Notes: a model not told the origin generated them from the sequence alone. DNA of 19,347 bases from Acidithiobacillus sp. (GCA_028065135.1 JAPTWR010000055.1:9726-29072), one strand, 5' to 3'; counted from the stretch's first letter, positions 1-10,493 are shown. Numbers and translations are program-made.

Positions 1-1475
1 GGCATAAATCGCGGGAAGTGGTGGCGATCATTGGCGATGGCGCCATGACTGCGGGCCTCGCCTATGAGGCTTTGAATAACGGTGGCGTCCTGGACGCCAA
101 CTTGCTGGTCATCCTCAATGATAATGAGATGTCTATCTCACCCAATGTGGGGGCGGTGTCCCAATATCTGACACGTATCCTCTCTGGACGCTTCTATAAC
201 ACCGTGCGGGAAGGTGCGGGGCAGGCCCTGAGCTTTGTACCACCCTTGCGTGAACTGGCAAAAAAGGCGGAAGAAGGTGTTAAGGGGCTGGTGACGCCGG
301 GGACCTTGTTTGAGGAAATGGGATTTCATTATTTCGGTCCCATAGATGGCCACGATCTGGATGCGTTGATCCAGACTCTTGAAAACCTAAAAAAAATCAG
401 AGGGCCACGTTTACTCCATATCATCACCAAAAAAGGTAAGGGCTATGCTCCTGCCGAGCAGGATCCCTGTGGCTATCACGGAGTGACTCCGTTTAACCGG
501 ATGGATGGCAAAATGGCCAAGAAACCCGCCAGCGCGGTCAGTTACACGCAGGTTTTCGGCGATTGGCTCTGTGATAAGGGCGCGGCAGAAAAGCATCTGG
601 TCGCTATCACGCCGGCCATGCGGGAGGGTTCCGGGCTGGTGCGTTTTGAGCAGTTGTTTCCCGATCGCTATTTTGATGTGGGTATCGCCGAACAGCATGC
701 GGTAACTTTTGCAGCGGGCTTGGCCTGTGACGGCATTCATCCGGTGGTCGCCATCTACTCCACCTTTCTGCAGCGGGCCTATGATCAGCTCCTGCATGAC
801 GTGGCCATCCAGAATCTGCCGGTGCTTTTTGCCGTTGACCGCGCAGGATTGGTGGGAGCCGACGGTGCCACTCATCAGGGTGCTTTTGACATGGCCTATG
901 CCCGCTGCATTCCCAATCTGGTGATTATGGCACCCAAAGATGAGCAGGAAATGCGCGACATGCTCAACACGGGCTTTGCCTATCAGGGCCCGGCGCTGGT
1001 GCGTTATCCGCGCGGTAACGGTCGCGGCTTGACGCTGAACAAGGATTTGTCACGGCAAGTCCCCATCGGTAAGGCAGAGGTTCTGCGGGAAGGTAAGGAA
1101 CTGGCGATTCTCGCCTTCGGCACGCGGGCCGCGGCAGCGATGGTGGCCGGTGCGGCGCTCGACGCTACCGTCGTCAACATGCGTTTCGTCAAACCGCTGG
1201 ACACGGAGTTGCTGACCAGTCTGGCGCAAAGTCATCGGGCGTTCCTGACGGTGGAGGAAGGCGCGCGCATGGGGGGTGCCGGTAGTGCCGTCGCGGAATT
1301 CCTGCTCAACGAGGGCGTCGTGCGCCCCTTGCGTTTGCTCGGTTTGCCCGACATCTTTATCGAACAGGGCGATGCCGGCCAATGGCTTGCCGATCTGGGC
1401 CTGGATGCTGCAGGGATCGAGAAATCCGGTGGGGAATTGCTCGCGTTGCTTGCCCGGTCACCGTCCGGGGCGTAG
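1..1475 (+). CDS. dxs: 1-deoxy-D-xylulose-5-phosphate synthase, 5' end missing
   Basis: Thiamine-diphosphate enzyme that condenses pyruvate with glyceraldehyde 3-phosphate, the first step of the MEP isoprenoid pathway and also a source for thiamine and pyridoxal in many bacteria; cytosolic. The frame is open from the first bases and enters at the TPP-binding motif GDGAMTAG followed by LNN. Further on are the transketolase-type pyrimidine-domain motif with the catalytic Glu ([15 protein letters not shown]), [15 protein letters not shown] and RYPRGNG, then the C-terminal domain. The family is about 620-640 residues long, so roughly 140 N-terminal residues lie outside the window; the first ATG at 18 is internal and not the start. 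The stop at 1473-1475 is 3 nt before folE2, so dxs probably heads this operon. No frameshift is seen. Identification is secure. Confidence 0.97.
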   Translation, partial: HKSREVVAIIGDGAMTAGLAYEALNNGGVLDANLLVILNDNEMSISPNVGAVSQYLTRILSGRFYNTVREGAGQALSFVPPLRELAKKAEEGVKGLVTPGTLFEEMGFHYFGPIDGHDLDALIQTLENLKKIRGPRLLHIITKKGKGYAPAEQDPCGYHGVTPFNRMDGKMAKKPASAVSYTQVFGDWLCDKGAAEKHLVAITPAMREGSGLVRFEQLFPDRYFDVGIAEQHAVTFAAGLACDGIHPVVAIYSTFLQRAYDQLLHDVAIQNLPVLFAVDRAGLVGADGATHQGAFDMAYARCIPNLVIMAPKDEQEMRDMLNTGFAYQGPALVRYPRGNGRGLTLNKDLSRQVPIGKAEVLREGKELAILAFGTRAAAAMVAGAALDATVVNMRFVKPLDTELLTSLAQSHRAFLTVEEGARMGGAGSAVAEFLLNEGVVRPLRLLGLPDIFIEQGDAGQWLADLGLDAAGIEKSGGELLALLARSPSGA

Positions 1476-1478
1476 TAT

Positions 1479-2312
1479 ATGACTAATTCAGTCTATTATT
1501 CCCAAGAGGGGTCCGCGGTGAGAGATTGCGCGGTTGAAGTCCTGGAAGACGTACAAGGTCGTGCCGACCCGCGGGCTATTGCCATCCAGCAGGTGGGTAT
1601 CCGCGATGTGCGCCATCCCATACAGTTTCAGGATCGTGACGGAACGGTGCAGCCCACCGTCGCCCAATGCAATATGTATGTGAGCCTGCCTGCGCACTTG
1701 AAAGGCACACACATGTCACGCTTCATCGAGATCCTGAACGCACAGGAGAGCCCCCTCGGCGTGGAAAGCTTTGGCACGGCGGTAGAACAGATGCGGCAGC
1801 GTTTGGAAGCAGATTCAGCGCGGCTGGAGATGCGCTTGCCGTTCTTTGTGCAGAAAGCAGCCCCCGTATCCGGCGTCAGGAGCATGCTGGATTACGAGGT
1901 AGAACTGATAGGCGAGGTTACCCCGTCGGGTTATCACCTGACCATAGGTGTCATGGTGCCTGTAACCAGTCTTTGCCCTTGCTCTAAAAGCATTTCGGAA
2001 TACGGCGCCCACAACCAGCGTGCGCATGTCTGGGTCCATGTGCGTGCCCGTGAAACGATCTGGATTAAGGATATTATTGATCTGATCGAAGCGGAGGCAT
2101 CCTGTCAGCTTTACGGAGTGCTGAAGCGCCCCGATGAAAAATATGTCACGGAATACGCTTATGACCATCCCAAGTTCGTGGAAGATATGGTGCGGGATGT
2201 CGCGCTACGGCTACGGGAAGATCCGCGCGTGCGGTGGTTTTCGGTTTCTTCTGAAAACTTCGAGTCGATTCACAATCATTCGGCTTATGCCATGATTGAA
2301 ATGGAAAAATAA
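1479..2312 (+). CDS. folE2: GTP cyclohydrolase FolE2 (type IB)
   Basis: Converts GTP to dihydroneopterin triphosphate, the first step of tetrahydrofolate (and queuosine) synthesis; cytosolic. It belongs to the GCYH-IB family, which is unrelated in sequence to zinc-dependent FolE and can work with other metals. Visible signatures are DVQGRAD near the N-terminus, the active-site segment SLCPCSK followed by GAHNQRAHV (metal/catalytic Cys and His, residues 165-183), and [18 protein letters not shown] with [12 protein letters not shown] near the C-terminus. Length is 277 aa from ATG 1479. An in-frame GTG at 1518 has a better ribosome site (GAGG at 1506-1509, 8 nt spacing) and would give 264 aa, close to the usual family length. 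I kept the ATG because its 3-nt gap to dxs matches the next two junctions. No Zur-like operator is evident, so this is probably the constitutive housekeeping enzyme. Confidence 0.95.
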   Translation: MTNSVYYSQEGSAVRDCAVEVLEDVQGRADPRAIAIQQVGIRDVRHPIQFQDRDGTVQPTVAQCNMYVSLPAHLKGTHMSRFIEILNAQESPLGVESFGTAVEQMRQRLEADSARLEMRLPFFVQKAAPVSGVRSMLDYEVELIGEVTPSGYHLTIGVMVPVTSLCPCSKSISEYGAHNQRAHVWVHVRARETIWIKDIIDLIEAEASCQLYGVLKRPDEKYVTEYAYDHPKFVEDMVRDVALRLREDPRVRWFSVSSENFESIHNHSAYAMIEMEK

Positions 2313-2315
2313 CTC

Positions 2316-3407
2316 ATGGCTGGAAGCAGCATCGGCGAGTGTTTCCGGGTCAGCACCTTTGGCGAGAGTCATGGCCCGGCCATCGGCTGCATTGTCGATG
2401 GCTGCCCGCCAGGCATGCCGCTCAACGAAGCCGATATCCAGATTGAGCTGGATCGCCGCCGTCCCGGCCGGTCACGCCATACCACTCAGCGTCAGGAAGC
2501 CGATCAGATCGAGATACTTTCCGGTGTCTTCGAGGGGTTGACCACCGGCACGCCCATCGGGCTGCTGATTCGCAATACCGATCAACGTTCGCAGGATTAT
2601 GGAAAAATCAAAGACCTGTTTCGCCCTGGCCATGCCGATTATACTTACTTGCAGAAATACGGTCGACGGGACTATAGGGGGGGCGGTCGCTCCTCGGCAC
2701 GGGAAACAGCGACCAGGGTCGCTGCCGGAGCCGTCGCCCGTAAGTTTTTGCGCGAGTATCTCGGCGTAAACATACAGGCTTGGATGGCACAGATGGGTCC
2801 CCTCCATGCCGAAACTTTTGATGCGGCGGAAATCTCCCGCAATGACTTCTTTTGTCCTGATGCCCAGGCTGCGCTTCGTATGGCCGACTTTCTCGATGCC
2901 TTGCGCAAAGATGGAGACTCCATCGGCGCGCGGATAGATGCGCGCGTAACCGGCATGCCGGTCGGACTCGGTGAGCCGGTATTTGATCGTTTGGAAGCGG
3001 ACATCGCCAAGGCGATGATGAGCATCAACGCGGCCAAGGCCGTGGCCATGGGCGATGGTTTCGCCGTGGTAGAGCAGCGGGGCAGCTATCATGGAGACGC
3101 GATAACCCCCACGGGATTTCAAAGTAATCATGCGGGTGGTGTTTTGGGCGGCATTTCTTCCGGACAGGATCTCACGCTGTCCGTGGCCATCAAACCGACC
3201 TCCAGTATTCGTATTCCGCGGCAAAGCATCGATGTACACGGTCAACCCGCCGAAGTGATCACCACCGGTCGCCATGATCCCTGCGTCGGCATCCGTGCGG
3301 TTCCCATTGTCGAGGCTATGCTGGCGCTGGTGATCATGGACCACTGGATGCGTCACCGCGCCCAGAATGCCGACGTGCAGGCACCCCTGCCTCCCATTCC
3401 CGCCTAA
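2316..3407 (+). CDS. aroC: chorismate synthase
   Basis: Catalyses the last shikimate-pathway step, 5-enolpyruvylshikimate-3-phosphate to chorismate, using reduced FMN; chorismate feeds aromatic amino acids, p-aminobenzoate and quinones. The protein is 363 aa, normal for the bacterial enzyme. Signatures in order are [10 protein letters not shown] near the N-terminus, [16 protein letters not shown], the strongly conserved [20 protein letters not shown] with [21 protein letters not shown], and [18 protein letters not shown]. It starts at ATG 2316, 3 nt after the folE2 stop, with only a weak GGAAAA upstream, which fits translational coupling to folE2. Both upstream partners (pteridine supply and chorismate, hence p-aminobenzoate) serve folate synthesis, so the cluster has a loose metabolic logic. 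A 436-codon open frame on the opposite strand is a shadow. Confidence 0.98.
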   Translation: MAGSSIGECFRVSTFGESHGPAIGCIVDGCPPGMPLNEADIQIELDRRRPGRSRHTTQRQEADQIEILSGVFEGLTTGTPIGLLIRNTDQRSQDYGKIKDLFRPGHADYTYLQKYGRRDYRGGGRSSARETATRVAAGAVARKFLREYLGVNIQAWMAQMGPLHAETFDAAEISRNDFFCPDAQAALRMADFLDALRKDGDSIGARIDARVTGMPVGLGEPVFDRLEADIAKAMMSINAAKAVAMGDGFAVVEQRGSYHGDAITPTGFQSNHAGGVLGGISSGQDLTLSVAIKPTSSIRIPRQSIDVHGQPAEVITTGRHDPCVGIRAVPIVEAMLALVIMDHWMRHRAQNADVQAPLPPIPA

Positions 3408-3410
3408 GGT

Positions 3411-4574
3411 ATGCAGGCAGACCGGGAAGGGGGCTGGCTCGCCACCTTCTATTTCCTGTACTTTTGCGCGCTGGGGGCGTTCATGCCCTATTGGGGTCCG
3501 TGGCTGCATGCCCAGGGCCAGGATCCCCTGGCCATCGGAATCCTCACTGCGGCGGTGCAGTTCAGCAAGGTGCTGGCGCCCAACCTCTGGGGCTGGCTGG
3601 CACACTTCTGGGGAAGTCGGCGGATCGTTCCCTGGGCGGCGTTGATTGCCGCAGCGGGTTTTCTTGCCTTGTGGCTGGCCCACGGTAACTTTCTGGCCCT
3701 GCTGCTTATTACGCTGACCTTCTCCTTCTTCTGGGCGGCGACACTGCCTTTGGTGGACGCCACCACCATGGACTGGGCACAACGACGTGGCACTGCCTAT
3801 GGACGCATTCGACTCTGGGGCTCCCTCGGATTTATCGCCCTGTCACTGGGCATGGGCGGGTTGATCGCCCGCTGGGGGTTGACCGTGTTTTTGCCTGGCA
3901 TCGCCATTTTTCTGGTGGGGGCATGGTGGGCCAGCCGCTATTTGCCCTATAGCGCGCTGCCCGCCGCCGATACACCACGTCCCCGCCTCAGCGGTGCGTT
4001 CCGCCATGTGAGCCTCTGGTTTTTCCTGTTGGCGGGTTTGCTGGAACAGGCCAGTCATGGCGCTTATTACGCGTTTTATTCTATTTATGCGGAACAGCAC
4101 GGTCTGGGGAGCGCCGCTGTCGGCATGCTGTGGGGATTTGCAGTGCTCTGCGAAGTCGCCTTTTTCTGGTGGGGTGATCGTTTTATCCGGCGCCGGGGCG
4201 TGCCGCTGGTATTCACCGGCGCCTTTATTCTGACCGCCATGCGCTGGGGGGTAATCGCCTGGTGGCCGGGGCTGATATGGATCATTCTGGTGCAAACCCT
4301 GCACGCGGCGAGCTATGGCGCCTTTCACCTGGCGGCCGTACATTGGTTGTCGGAGCGCTTTCCCGGTGTTCTGCGCGGACGCGGTATGGCTCTGTACGCG
4401 AGCATCGTTTATGGTTTGGGAGGAGGTCTGGGAGCGCTCGGAGCTGGCTGGACCTGGGCGCATTGGGGTGGACGAGGCACTTTTTCCGCAGCGGCGCTGC
4501 TGGCACTTTTAGGTGCATTTTTCCTGATATGGGCACTACAACCCGCACCGGCTCTTGAAAAAGAGGCCGAATGA
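3411..4574 (+). CDS. MFS transporter, HcaT/LacY-like
   Basis: Twelve-helix inner-membrane secondary transporter of 387 aa. The N-terminus (FYFLYFCALGAFMPYWGPWL, then LAIGILTAAVQFSKVLAPNLWG) is typical of the MFS_1-like group that includes the 3-phenylpropionate transporter HcaT and nucleoside and LacY-type permeases. Hydrophobic helices run the whole length, with the usual central polar loop around residues 180-200 (YSALPAADTPRPRLSG). The start ATG 3411 is 3 nt after aroC with a short AAGG just upstream. Substrate cannot be told from sequence. Position in a housekeeping operon suggests a metabolite exporter or importer rather than phenylpropionate uptake, but that is inference. Its last codons carry the -35 box of the clpB heat-shock promoter. 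Confidence 0.9.
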   Translation: MQADREGGWLATFYFLYFCALGAFMPYWGPWLHAQGQDPLAIGILTAAVQFSKVLAPNLWGWLAHFWGSRRIVPWAALIAAAGFLALWLAHGNFLALLLITLTFSFFWAATLPLVDATTMDWAQRRGTAYGRIRLWGSLGFIALSLGMGGLIARWGLTVFLPGIAIFLVGAWWASRYLPYSALPAADTPRPRLSGAFRHVSLWFFLLAGLLEQASHGAYYAFYSIYAEQHGLGSAAVGMLWGFAVLCEVAFFWWGDRFIRRRGVPLVFTGAFILTAMRWGVIAWWPGLIWIILVQTLHAASYGAFHLAAVHWLSERFPGVLRGRGMALYASIVYGLGGGLGALGAGWTWAHWGGRGTFSAAALLALLGAFFLIWALQPAPALEKEAE

Positions 4575-4582
4575 TCCCATTT
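4554..4582 (+). promoter_or_regulatory. sigma-32 (heat-shock) promoter of clpB
   Basis: A perfect CTTGAAA (4554-4560) is followed after 14 bp by TCCCATTT (4575-4582), matching the RpoH consensus CTTGAAA and CCCCATnT at 14 of 15 positions counting the free N. Transcription would start near 4590, just before the clpB ribosome site at 4603-4607 and ATG at 4615. The -35 box encodes part of the MFS C-terminus, and the MFS stop codon ends directly before the -10 box. ClpB is a classical RpoH target, which supports the call. Confidence 0.85.
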
Positions 4583-4614
4583 TCTGAGCAGTGCCAATCT
4601 ATGGGAGTCACTTC

Positions 4615-7215
4615 ATGCGTACCGATAAACTGACCACCAAATTTCAACAGGCGTTCCAGGATGCCCAGAGTCTCGCTCTAGGCCAGGATCATCAGCAAAT
4701 GGACCCCATCCATCTACTGATTGCTTTTCTTGACCAAGAAGGTGGCATCGCCCGGCCACTCCTGTCGAAAGCCGGCGTACGGGTCGATGCCCTGCGCAAT
4801 CAGTTGAACCGCGTGCTGGAGTCCATGCCGAAGGTACAAGGGCATCCGGGAGAGGTGCAAGTAGGCCGCGATCTCACCAATATGCTCAACCTGGCCGACA
4901 AGATAGGGCAAAAACGCGGCGACACGTACATCTCCACCGAACACTTCCTACTGGCCTTGATGGATGACAAGGGTGAAGCTGGGCGCCTTCTGAAAGAGGC
5001 GGGCGCCACCATCAAAGATCTGGAACAGGCCGTCCACGACCTGCACGGCGGTGAAAAAATCAATGACGTTAATGCCGAAGAGCAACGTCAGGCGCTGGAG
5101 AAGTACACCATTGACTACACGGAGCGGGCCAGTCAGGGCAAACTGGATCCGGTCATTGGCCGTGACGACGAAATTCGCCGGACCATTCAGGTCTTGCTGC
5201 GCCGCAGCAAGAATAATCCGGTCTTGATCGGCGAGCCAGGAGTGGGCAAGACGGCTATCGTCGAAGGACTGGCCCTGCGCTTGATCAATGGCGAAGTGCC
5301 AGAATCCTTGCGTGATAAACGCCTATTGGGTTTGGATTTAGGGGCACTGATCGCGGGTGCCAAGTTCCGCGGCGAATTCGAGGAACGCCTGAAGTCCTTG
5401 CTCAACGACCTGGAGAAGAGTGAAGGCAAAATCATTCTCTTCATTGATGAGATTCATATGCTGGTTGGGGCAGGAAAAGCTGAGGGCTCCATGGATGCTG
5501 GCAACATGCTCAAGCCAGCGCTGGCGCGCGGTGAATTGCATTGCATCGGTGCCACCACCTTGGATGAGTACCGCAAATACATCGAAAAGGATGCGGCTCT
5601 GGAGCGCCGTTTTCAACGCGTGCTGGTGGACGAACCCAGCGTGGAAGACACCATCGCTATTTTGCGCGGCCTGAAAGAACGCTATGAAGCCCATCATGGC
5701 GTACGCATTACCGATCCGGCGCTGGTCGCCGCTGCGCAACTTTCACATCGCTATATCACCGACCGCAACCTGCCCGACAAGGCCATAGATCTGATGGATG
5801 AAGCCGCCTCCCGCATTAAGATGGAGATCGATTCCAAACCTCAGGAACTGGATGAACTGGAGCGCCGCATCATTCAGTTGAATATTGAGCGGGTAGCGCT
5901 GGAGAAGGAAAAGGATGAAGCCAGCCGTAAGCGTCTTGGCATTCTACAAAATCAACTCAGTGAGTTAGAGCGCAAATATCAGGATCTGGAAGAAGTCTGG
6001 AAGGGCGAAAAGCTGGCGATCGAGGGTACTTCACAAATCCAAAAAGAACTGGATCGCAAGCGCGTCGAACTGGATACGGCACGCCGTGCCAACGACTTAG
6101 AACGTATGGCGGAACTGCAATACAGTTCCATTCCGGCATTAGAAGCGCAACTGCGCCATGCCGAAATCCATGCGGAATCTACTGGTTCAGGTGCTAAACC
6201 CACCCTGCTGCGCACGGAGGTCGGCGAAGAAGAAATCGCCGAAGTGGTTGCCCGCTGGACAGGTATCCCTGTCTCTAAAATGCTGGAAGGCGAGAAGGAA
6301 AAACTCTTGAAAATGGAGGAGCGTTTACAGACGCGAGTGGTGGGCCAGAGCGAAGCCGTCGCTGCGGTATCCAACGCCATTCGCCGCTCCCGGGCAGGGC
6401 TGTCAGATCCCAGGCGTCCCAATGGTTCTTTCCTTTTCCTTGGCCCCACGGGTGTCGGTAAAACGGAGTTGAGCAAGGCCTTAGCCGAGTTCCTTTTCGA
6501 CAGTGAAGACCATCTGGTGCGTGTCGACATGAGTGAGTTCATGGAGAAACATTCGGTGGCGCGCCTCATTGGGGCGCCTCCCGGATATGTGGGCTACGAG
6601 GAAGGCGGGTACCTTACCGAAGCGGTGCGGCGCAAACCGTATTCCGTCATCTTGCTGGATGAGGTGGAGAAGGCCCACCCGGATGTCTTCAATATCCTTC
6701 TGCAGGTGCTCGATGATGGCCGCCTTACCGATGGCCAGGGACGCACCGTGGATTTCCGCAACACGGTGATTGTCATGACCTCCAACCTGGGTTCCGACCG
6801 GATTCAGGAATTCGGTCGGAAGGGGGATTATGACGGCATGCGCGTTGCGGTAATGGATGTGGTGCAGGATCATTTCCGCCCGGAGTTTCTCAATCGCATT
6901 GATGAGTTGGTCATCTTCCATCCACTCACCGCAGTGCAGCTCCGCGAGATTACTGAGATTCAGATGGGTTTCCTGCGGGCACGACTGCGCGAACGGGATA
7001 TGGGTCTGGTACTGAGTGATGGCGCACTGGACCGTTTGGCCGAAGTCGGCTATGACCCCGCCTATGGCGCGCGTCCCCTGAAAAGGGTGATTCAGCGGGA
7101 AATCGAAAATCCCCTCGCGCAGCAACTGCTGCGGGGTGATTTCGGACCCGGTGAGATCATTGAAGTGCTTCTTGAAGGAGACAGCTTTATCTTTGCCGGA
7201 CGACGCCCGCACTGA
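4615..7215 (+). CDS. clpB: ATP-dependent disaggregase ClpB
   Basis: Hexameric AAA+ chaperone that, with DnaK, extracts and refolds aggregated proteins after heat or acid stress; cytosolic. The 866-aa length is typical. Order of parts: Clp_N repeats (residues 1-145), NBD1 with Walker A GEPGVGKT (206-213) and Walker [15 protein letters not shown], a middle-domain coiled coil (about 410-525, rich in Glu/Lys/Leu), NBD2 with Walker A GPTGVGKT (610-617), Walker [15 protein letters not shown] and pore loop GYVGYEEGG, then the C-terminal domain with [18 protein letters not shown]. The NBD1 pore loop reads [10 protein letters not shown], with Phe at the place of E. coli Tyr251. ATG 4615 is chosen over the in-frame GTG at 4591 because GGGAG at 4603-4607 is 7 nt upstream and the protein then begins like known ClpBs. 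Its own heat-shock promoter lies just upstream. Confidence 0.98.
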   Translation: MRTDKLTTKFQQAFQDAQSLALGQDHQQMDPIHLLIAFLDQEGGIARPLLSKAGVRVDALRNQLNRVLESMPKVQGHPGEVQVGRDLTNMLNLADKIGQKRGDTYISTEHFLLALMDDKGEAGRLLKEAGATIKDLEQAVHDLHGGEKINDVNAEEQRQALEKYTIDYTERASQGKLDPVIGRDDEIRRTIQVLLRRSKNNPVLIGEPGVGKTAIVEGLALRLINGEVPESLRDKRLLGLDLGALIAGAKFRGEFEERLKSLLNDLEKSEGKIILFIDEIHMLVGAGKAEGSMDAGNMLKPALARGELHCIGATTLDEYRKYIEKDAALERRFQRVLVDEPSVEDTIAILRGLKERYEAHHGVRITDPALVAAAQLSHRYITDRNLPDKAIDLMDEAASRIKMEIDSKPQELDELERRIIQLNIERVALEKEKDEASRKRLGILQNQLSELERKYQDLEEVWKGEKLAIEGTSQIQKELDRKRVELDTARRANDLERMAELQYSSIPALEAQLRHAEIHAESTGSGAKPTLLRTEVGEEEIAEVVARWTGIPVSKMLEGEKEKLLKMEERLQTRVVGQSEAVAAVSNAIRRSRAGLSDPRRPNGSFLFLGPTGVGKTELSKALAEFLFDSEDHLVRVDMSEFMEKHSVARLIGAPPGYVGYEEGGYLTEAVRRKPYSVILLDEVEKAHPDVFNILLQVLDDGRLTDGQGRTVDFRNTVIVMTSNLGSDRIQEFGRKGDYDGMRVAVMDVVQDHFRPEFLNRIDELVIFHPLTAVQLREITEIQMGFLRARLRERDMGLVLSDGALDRLAEVGYDPAYGARPLKRVIQREIENPLAQQLLRGDFGPGEIIEVLLEGDSFIFAGRRPH

Positions 7216-7222
7216 GTCTGGG

Positions 7223-8404
7223 TTACGAAACAAGGGCAGCCCGAGCAGTGATCTCGGCGTAGAACTGTGACAAGTTCTGGGCCATCCGGCCTTCCGACCA
7301 TTCTGCGGCGAGTTGGCGGGCTTCTGCTGCTAATTGTGCTCGCTGGCCATTATCTCGCAGCAAGGTAATACAATGACCAGCAAAATCCATGGGGTCATTG
7401 CGGGCACTGCGAGTGCCCTTACCTAAGCCAAGCAGGTCCACGCTGCCCAGCGCGGGTACACCCACCACCGGCAATCCCGCCGCCAACGCCTCAATCAAAA
7501 CCATTCCCTGCGTTTCCGTCCGAGAAGGAAACACGAAAAGGTCAGCAGCTGCATAAGCGTCTTTCAATGCCTCTTTTCGCTCCAGATAACCGAGAAAGCA
7601 TATCGAATCCGCTAAACCTCGTGACTGTGCGAGGGTTTCCAACACTGACCGCGCCGGGCCATCACCGACCAGCATCAATAATACATCCGGTATTTGCTCC
7701 AGAATATGCGGCAGTGCATTGAACAGCAATGGAATATTTTTTTCTGGTGCAATTCGGCCGGCATAAAGCAGGATGGGACGTTGCTCGCTAATACTGTGCC
7801 GCTTGCGAAATTCCGCGCCTTTGCCCTCCGAAAAATGCTCGGGCCTCACCCCCGTCGGAATGACCCGCACGGGCTGATTGATACCGTAACTCCAGAGAAT
7901 TTCCGCCATGGCGCGCGACGGCACGACAACGCCATCGACTCCATGGCATTGCTGCCACGATAAACGCCGGACTGAGTCGCGGCGCAGGCTGCGGGGAATT
8001 TTTGGATAATAATAATCCACATAGCCCTCAAAGTAAGTGTGATAAGAGAGCACAGCAGGTATGCGCCAGCGGCGCGCCAGACGCACCCCGTGATAATGGG
8101 CAACAAATGGGGTTTGAATATGGATCAGGTCGTAAGCGGTCTGGCTCAGGTTGCGGTGCACGGAGCGCAAGGCACGAAACTTCATGAAGCGCTCTTCGGG
8201 ATACAGGGGAATTCGCCAGGAAGGTATACGCCATAACGCCCGCTCATCGTTATCTGATGTATATTTTTTGCGACCGTCATAGGCAGGGAGCAGGATATCC
8301 ACTTCATGCCCCTGACCAATCAATCCTGCACGAAAGCTTTCGATAGAACTGGCCACCCCGCTGATTCGGGGAAAATAGGTATCCGTAATCATCAGAATGC
8401 GCAA
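7223..8404 (-). CDS. GT4-family glycosyltransferase
   Basis: Retaining GT-B glycosyltransferase of 393 aa that would move a sugar from a nucleotide donor to a lipid or glycan at the inner face of the membrane. Visible parts: the N-terminal acceptor domain beginning RILMITDTYFPRISGVASS, SYHTYFEGYVDYY (His122), the hinge segment VVPSRAMAEIL and VIPTGV, the donor-domain LLYAGRIAPEKNIPLL (Arg217, Lys222), and the EX7E motif from Glu297 to Glu305 (ETQGMVLIE). The closest named relatives by style are diacylglycerol glucosyltransferases and SqdX/MgtA-type enzymes, so glycolipid synthesis is a reasonable guess but unproven. The start is a TTG with GGAG 7 nt upstream (8412-8415), a rare codon that may keep translation low. 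It lies downstream of acs on the same strand and converges with clpB. Confidence 0.9.
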   Translation of the reverse strand: MRILMITDTYFPRISGVASSIESFRAGLIGQGHEVDILLPAYDGRKKYTSDNDERALWRIPSWRIPLYPEERFMKFRALRSVHRNLSQTAYDLIHIQTPFVAHYHGVRLARRWRIPAVLSYHTYFEGYVDYYYPKIPRSLRRDSVRRLSWQQCHGVDGVVVPSRAMAEILWSYGINQPVRVIPTGVRPEHFSEGKGAEFRKRHSISEQRPILLYAGRIAPEKNIPLLFNALPHILEQIPDVLLMLVGDGPARSVLETLAQSRGLADSICFLGYLERKEALKDAYAAADLFVFPSRTETQGMVLIEALAAGLPVVGVPALGSVDLLGLGKGTRSARNDPMDFAGHCITLLRDNGQRAQLAAEARQLAAEWSEGRMAQNLSQFYAEITARAALVS

Positions 8405-8490
8405 GATACGACTCCGGCAATGTAAAGGAGGTTCCCAGCCCGCATGCCGGAATCCCCCTTAGTCTGCCAGAGCAAGATGACAGTTTGATG

Positions 8491-8517
8491 ACGCCGCCGT
8501 GATATGCGGTGCGGCGT
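8491..8517. repeat. inverted repeat between acs and the glycosyltransferase gene
   Basis: ACGCCGC (8491-8497) and GCGGCGT (8511-8517) form a 7-bp GC-only stem with a 13-nt loop in the 121-bp gap between these same-strand genes. Read in the direction of acs transcription it is followed by CATCAAACTG and has no T-tract, so a standard intrinsic terminator is unlikely. It may act as an mRNA 3' end stabiliser or attenuator. Confidence 0.4.
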
Positions 8518-8525
8518 AGGAGCCC

Positions 8526-10493
8526 TTATTTTTTAACGGTGGTCAGGTGCTGCAAGGTGCCCTCATCTTCCAATGTGCTGGTATCCTGGGTGATATCTTC
8601 GCCGCGAGCAAGAGAACGTAGCAGACGGCGCATAATTTTACCGGAACGGGTTTTCGGCAAGGCGTCAGTGAAGCGAATGTCGTCAGGACGGGCTATCGCC
8701 CCGATCAGTTCGGTCACCTGCGCCCGTAGTGCCGCACCCAGTTCATCACGATCAGCGCCCTGATATTGATGTTTCACTATAACAAAAGCACAAATGGCCT
8801 CACCCTTGATTTCATGAGGAATGCCAACCACTGCCGCTTCCGCGACCGCAGGATGTGCCACCAGCGCCGATTCCACCTCCGCTGTGCCCAAACGATGCCC
8901 GGAGACATTGAGCACGTCATCAATGCGTCCCATCACCCAGAAATAGCCGTCGGCATCGCAGCGCGCGCTGTCCCCGGCAATATAGTAGCGATTACCAAAC
9001 TTGGCCCAGTAGCTCTCTACATAGCGCTCCGGATTACCCCAGACGCCCCGCAACATGCCTGGCCAGGGTCGATCGATGATCAGGTAGCCACCGGCATCAG
9101 GAGCGGTGATGGGGTCGCCATGATCGTTGACAATGCGCGCGCTGATACCGGGGAGGGGAAGGGCGCAAGAGCCTGGCTTGTTGACCGCCACACCGGGCAA
9201 TGGCGCGATCATGTGCCCCCCGGTTTCTGTCTGCCACCAGGTATCGGCTATCGGGCAGCGCCCGCCACCGATCTGTTCGTGGTACCACATCCAGGCCTCC
9301 GGATTCATGGGTTCGCCCACCGAACCCAAGAGTCGCAGGCTGGAAAGATCATGGCGCTGCGGCCATTCGTCGCCCATTTTCATGAAGGCGCGCACTGCTG
9401 TCGGTGCCGTGTAGAAAATGCTGATGCCATGCCGCGCAATCATTTCCCAGAACCGGTCCGGCTGCGGATACATGGGTGCCCCTTCATAAAGGAAGATGGT
9501 GGCGCCATTCGCCAGCGGACCATAGACCACGTAGCTATGGCCGGTGATCCAGCCGATATCGGCGGTACACCAGTAGACATCAGCGGGTTTGACATCGAAA
9601 ACCCAGCGAGTGGTGAGCATGGCCCAAAGCAAATAGCCTGCGCTACTGTGGAAAACCCCTTTAGGCCTACCGGTACTGCCCGAAGTATACAGAATGAAAA
9701 GCGGGTCCTCCGCTTGCATAGGTAAGGCAGGGCAATCGGCACTCATACCGCTGATGACATCCTCCCACCAGACATCGCGACCTTCCTGCATATCGATTTC
9801 GGCACCGGTACGACGTAGGACAATAACCCGCTGCACGGAATGTTCACGCTCCCGCAGCAGAGCCTGATCCGCATGGCGTTTGAGTGGCACAAGCTTGCCC
9901 GCACGCCAGGCGCCGTCGGCGGTGATCAGTATCTTGGCATCCGTATCCTCCAGACGGTCCTTGAGGGCTTCCGCAGAGAATCCGCTAAACACCACCGTGT
10001 GGATCGCCCCGATCCGCGCACAGGCGAGCATGGCGATGACCGCCTCTGGCACCATGGGCATGTAGATCGCGACCCGATCCCCCTTTTGTACCCCCTGATG
10101 TTTGAGGGCATTGGCAAAAAGGCACATTTCGCGGTGTAACTGCGCGTAGGTCAGGGTTTTGACGCTGCCATCCTCGCCTTCCCAAATCAAGGCCGCCTTG
10201 TGCCGGGTTGCACCTTGCAGGTGGCGATCCACGCAGTTGTGCGCCACATTGAGCTGACCATCGCTGAACCAGCGATAGAAAGGGGCATGATCGGTCTCCA
10301 GCACCTGTTGAAACGGAAGATCCCAGTCTAGATATTCGCGCGCCAAATCTCCCCAGAAGCGATGAGGATCTTCGGTCGCCTGACGATTCAAACGAGCAAA
10401 GGTTTCCGCATTCATATTGGCCTGCCGGGCAAAATCAGCAGAGACGGCAAAGGAGCGGGTTTCGGCTAAGGTAGAGTCAATGGATGGTGGCAT
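8526..10493 (-). CDS. acs: acetyl-CoA synthetase
   Basis: AMP-forming acetate:CoA ligase that turns acetate, ATP and CoA into acetyl-CoA, AMP and pyrophosphate; cytosolic. At 655 aa it is full length. Motifs in order: the N-terminal ACAS segment, the phosphate-binding loop [11 protein letters not shown] (269-279), [27 protein letters not shown] (ACS signature), [34 protein letters not shown], and the C-terminal [11 protein letters not shown], whose Lys619 is the residue regulated by acetylation in Acs enzymes. No acetyltransferase or CobB-like partner is in the window. In an acidophile, clearing acetate would counter its uncoupling effect, which is inference. The ribosome site is weak. A palindrome and an extended -10 lie upstream. 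The 319-codon opposite-strand frame here is a shadow. Confidence 0.97.
   Translation of the reverse strand: MPPSIDSTLAETRSFAVSADFARQANMNAETFARLNRQATEDPHRFWGDLAREYLDWDLPFQQVLETDHAPFYRWFSDGQLNVAHNCVDRHLQGATRHKAALIWEGEDGSVKTLTYAQLHREMCLFANALKHQGVQKGDRVAIYMPMVPEAVIAMLACARIGAIHTVVFSGFSAEALKDRLEDTDAKILITADGAWRAGKLVPLKRHADQALLREREHSVQRVIVLRRTGAEIDMQEGRDVWWEDVISGMSADCPALPMQAEDPLFILYTSGSTGRPKGVFHSSAGYLLWAMLTTRWVFDVKPADVYWCTADIGWITGHSYVVYGPLANGATIFLYEGAPMYPQPDRFWEMIARHGISIFYTAPTAVRAFMKMGDEWPQRHDLSSLRLLGSVGEPMNPEAWMWYHEQIGGGRCPIADTWWQTETGGHMIAPLPGVAVNKPGSCALPLPGISARIVNDHGDPITAPDAGGYLIIDRPWPGMLRGVWGNPERYVESYWAKFGNRYYIAGDSARCDADGYFWVMGRIDDVLNVSGHRLGTAEVESALVAHPAVAEAAVVGIPHEIKGEAICAFVIVKHQYQGADRDELGAALRAQVTELIGAIARPDDIRFTDALPKTRSGKIMRRLLRSLARGEDITQDTSTLEDEGTLQHLTTVKK

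Noticed and set aside
2472..3782. 436-codon open frame on the minus strand across aroC and the MFS gene
   Set aside because: It lies opposite two well-supported genes, has a low-complexity polar composition typical of antisense frames in GC-rich DNA, and shows no domain.
3843..4463. 206-codon minus-strand open frame inside the MFS gene
   Set aside because: Shadow of membrane-helix codons; no start signal or domain.
4591..4614. Upstream GTG start for clpB
   Set aside because: It would place the good GGGAG ribosome site inside the gene and lies about where transcription from the heat-shock promoter starts.
8491..8517. Intrinsic terminator for acs
   Set aside because: The stem is good but no T-tract follows on the acs strand; kept only as an inverted repeat.
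8766..9725. 319-codon open frame on the plus strand inside acs
   Set aside because: Antisense shadow of a full-length acs; His/Pro/Arg-rich with no recognisable motif or ribosome site.
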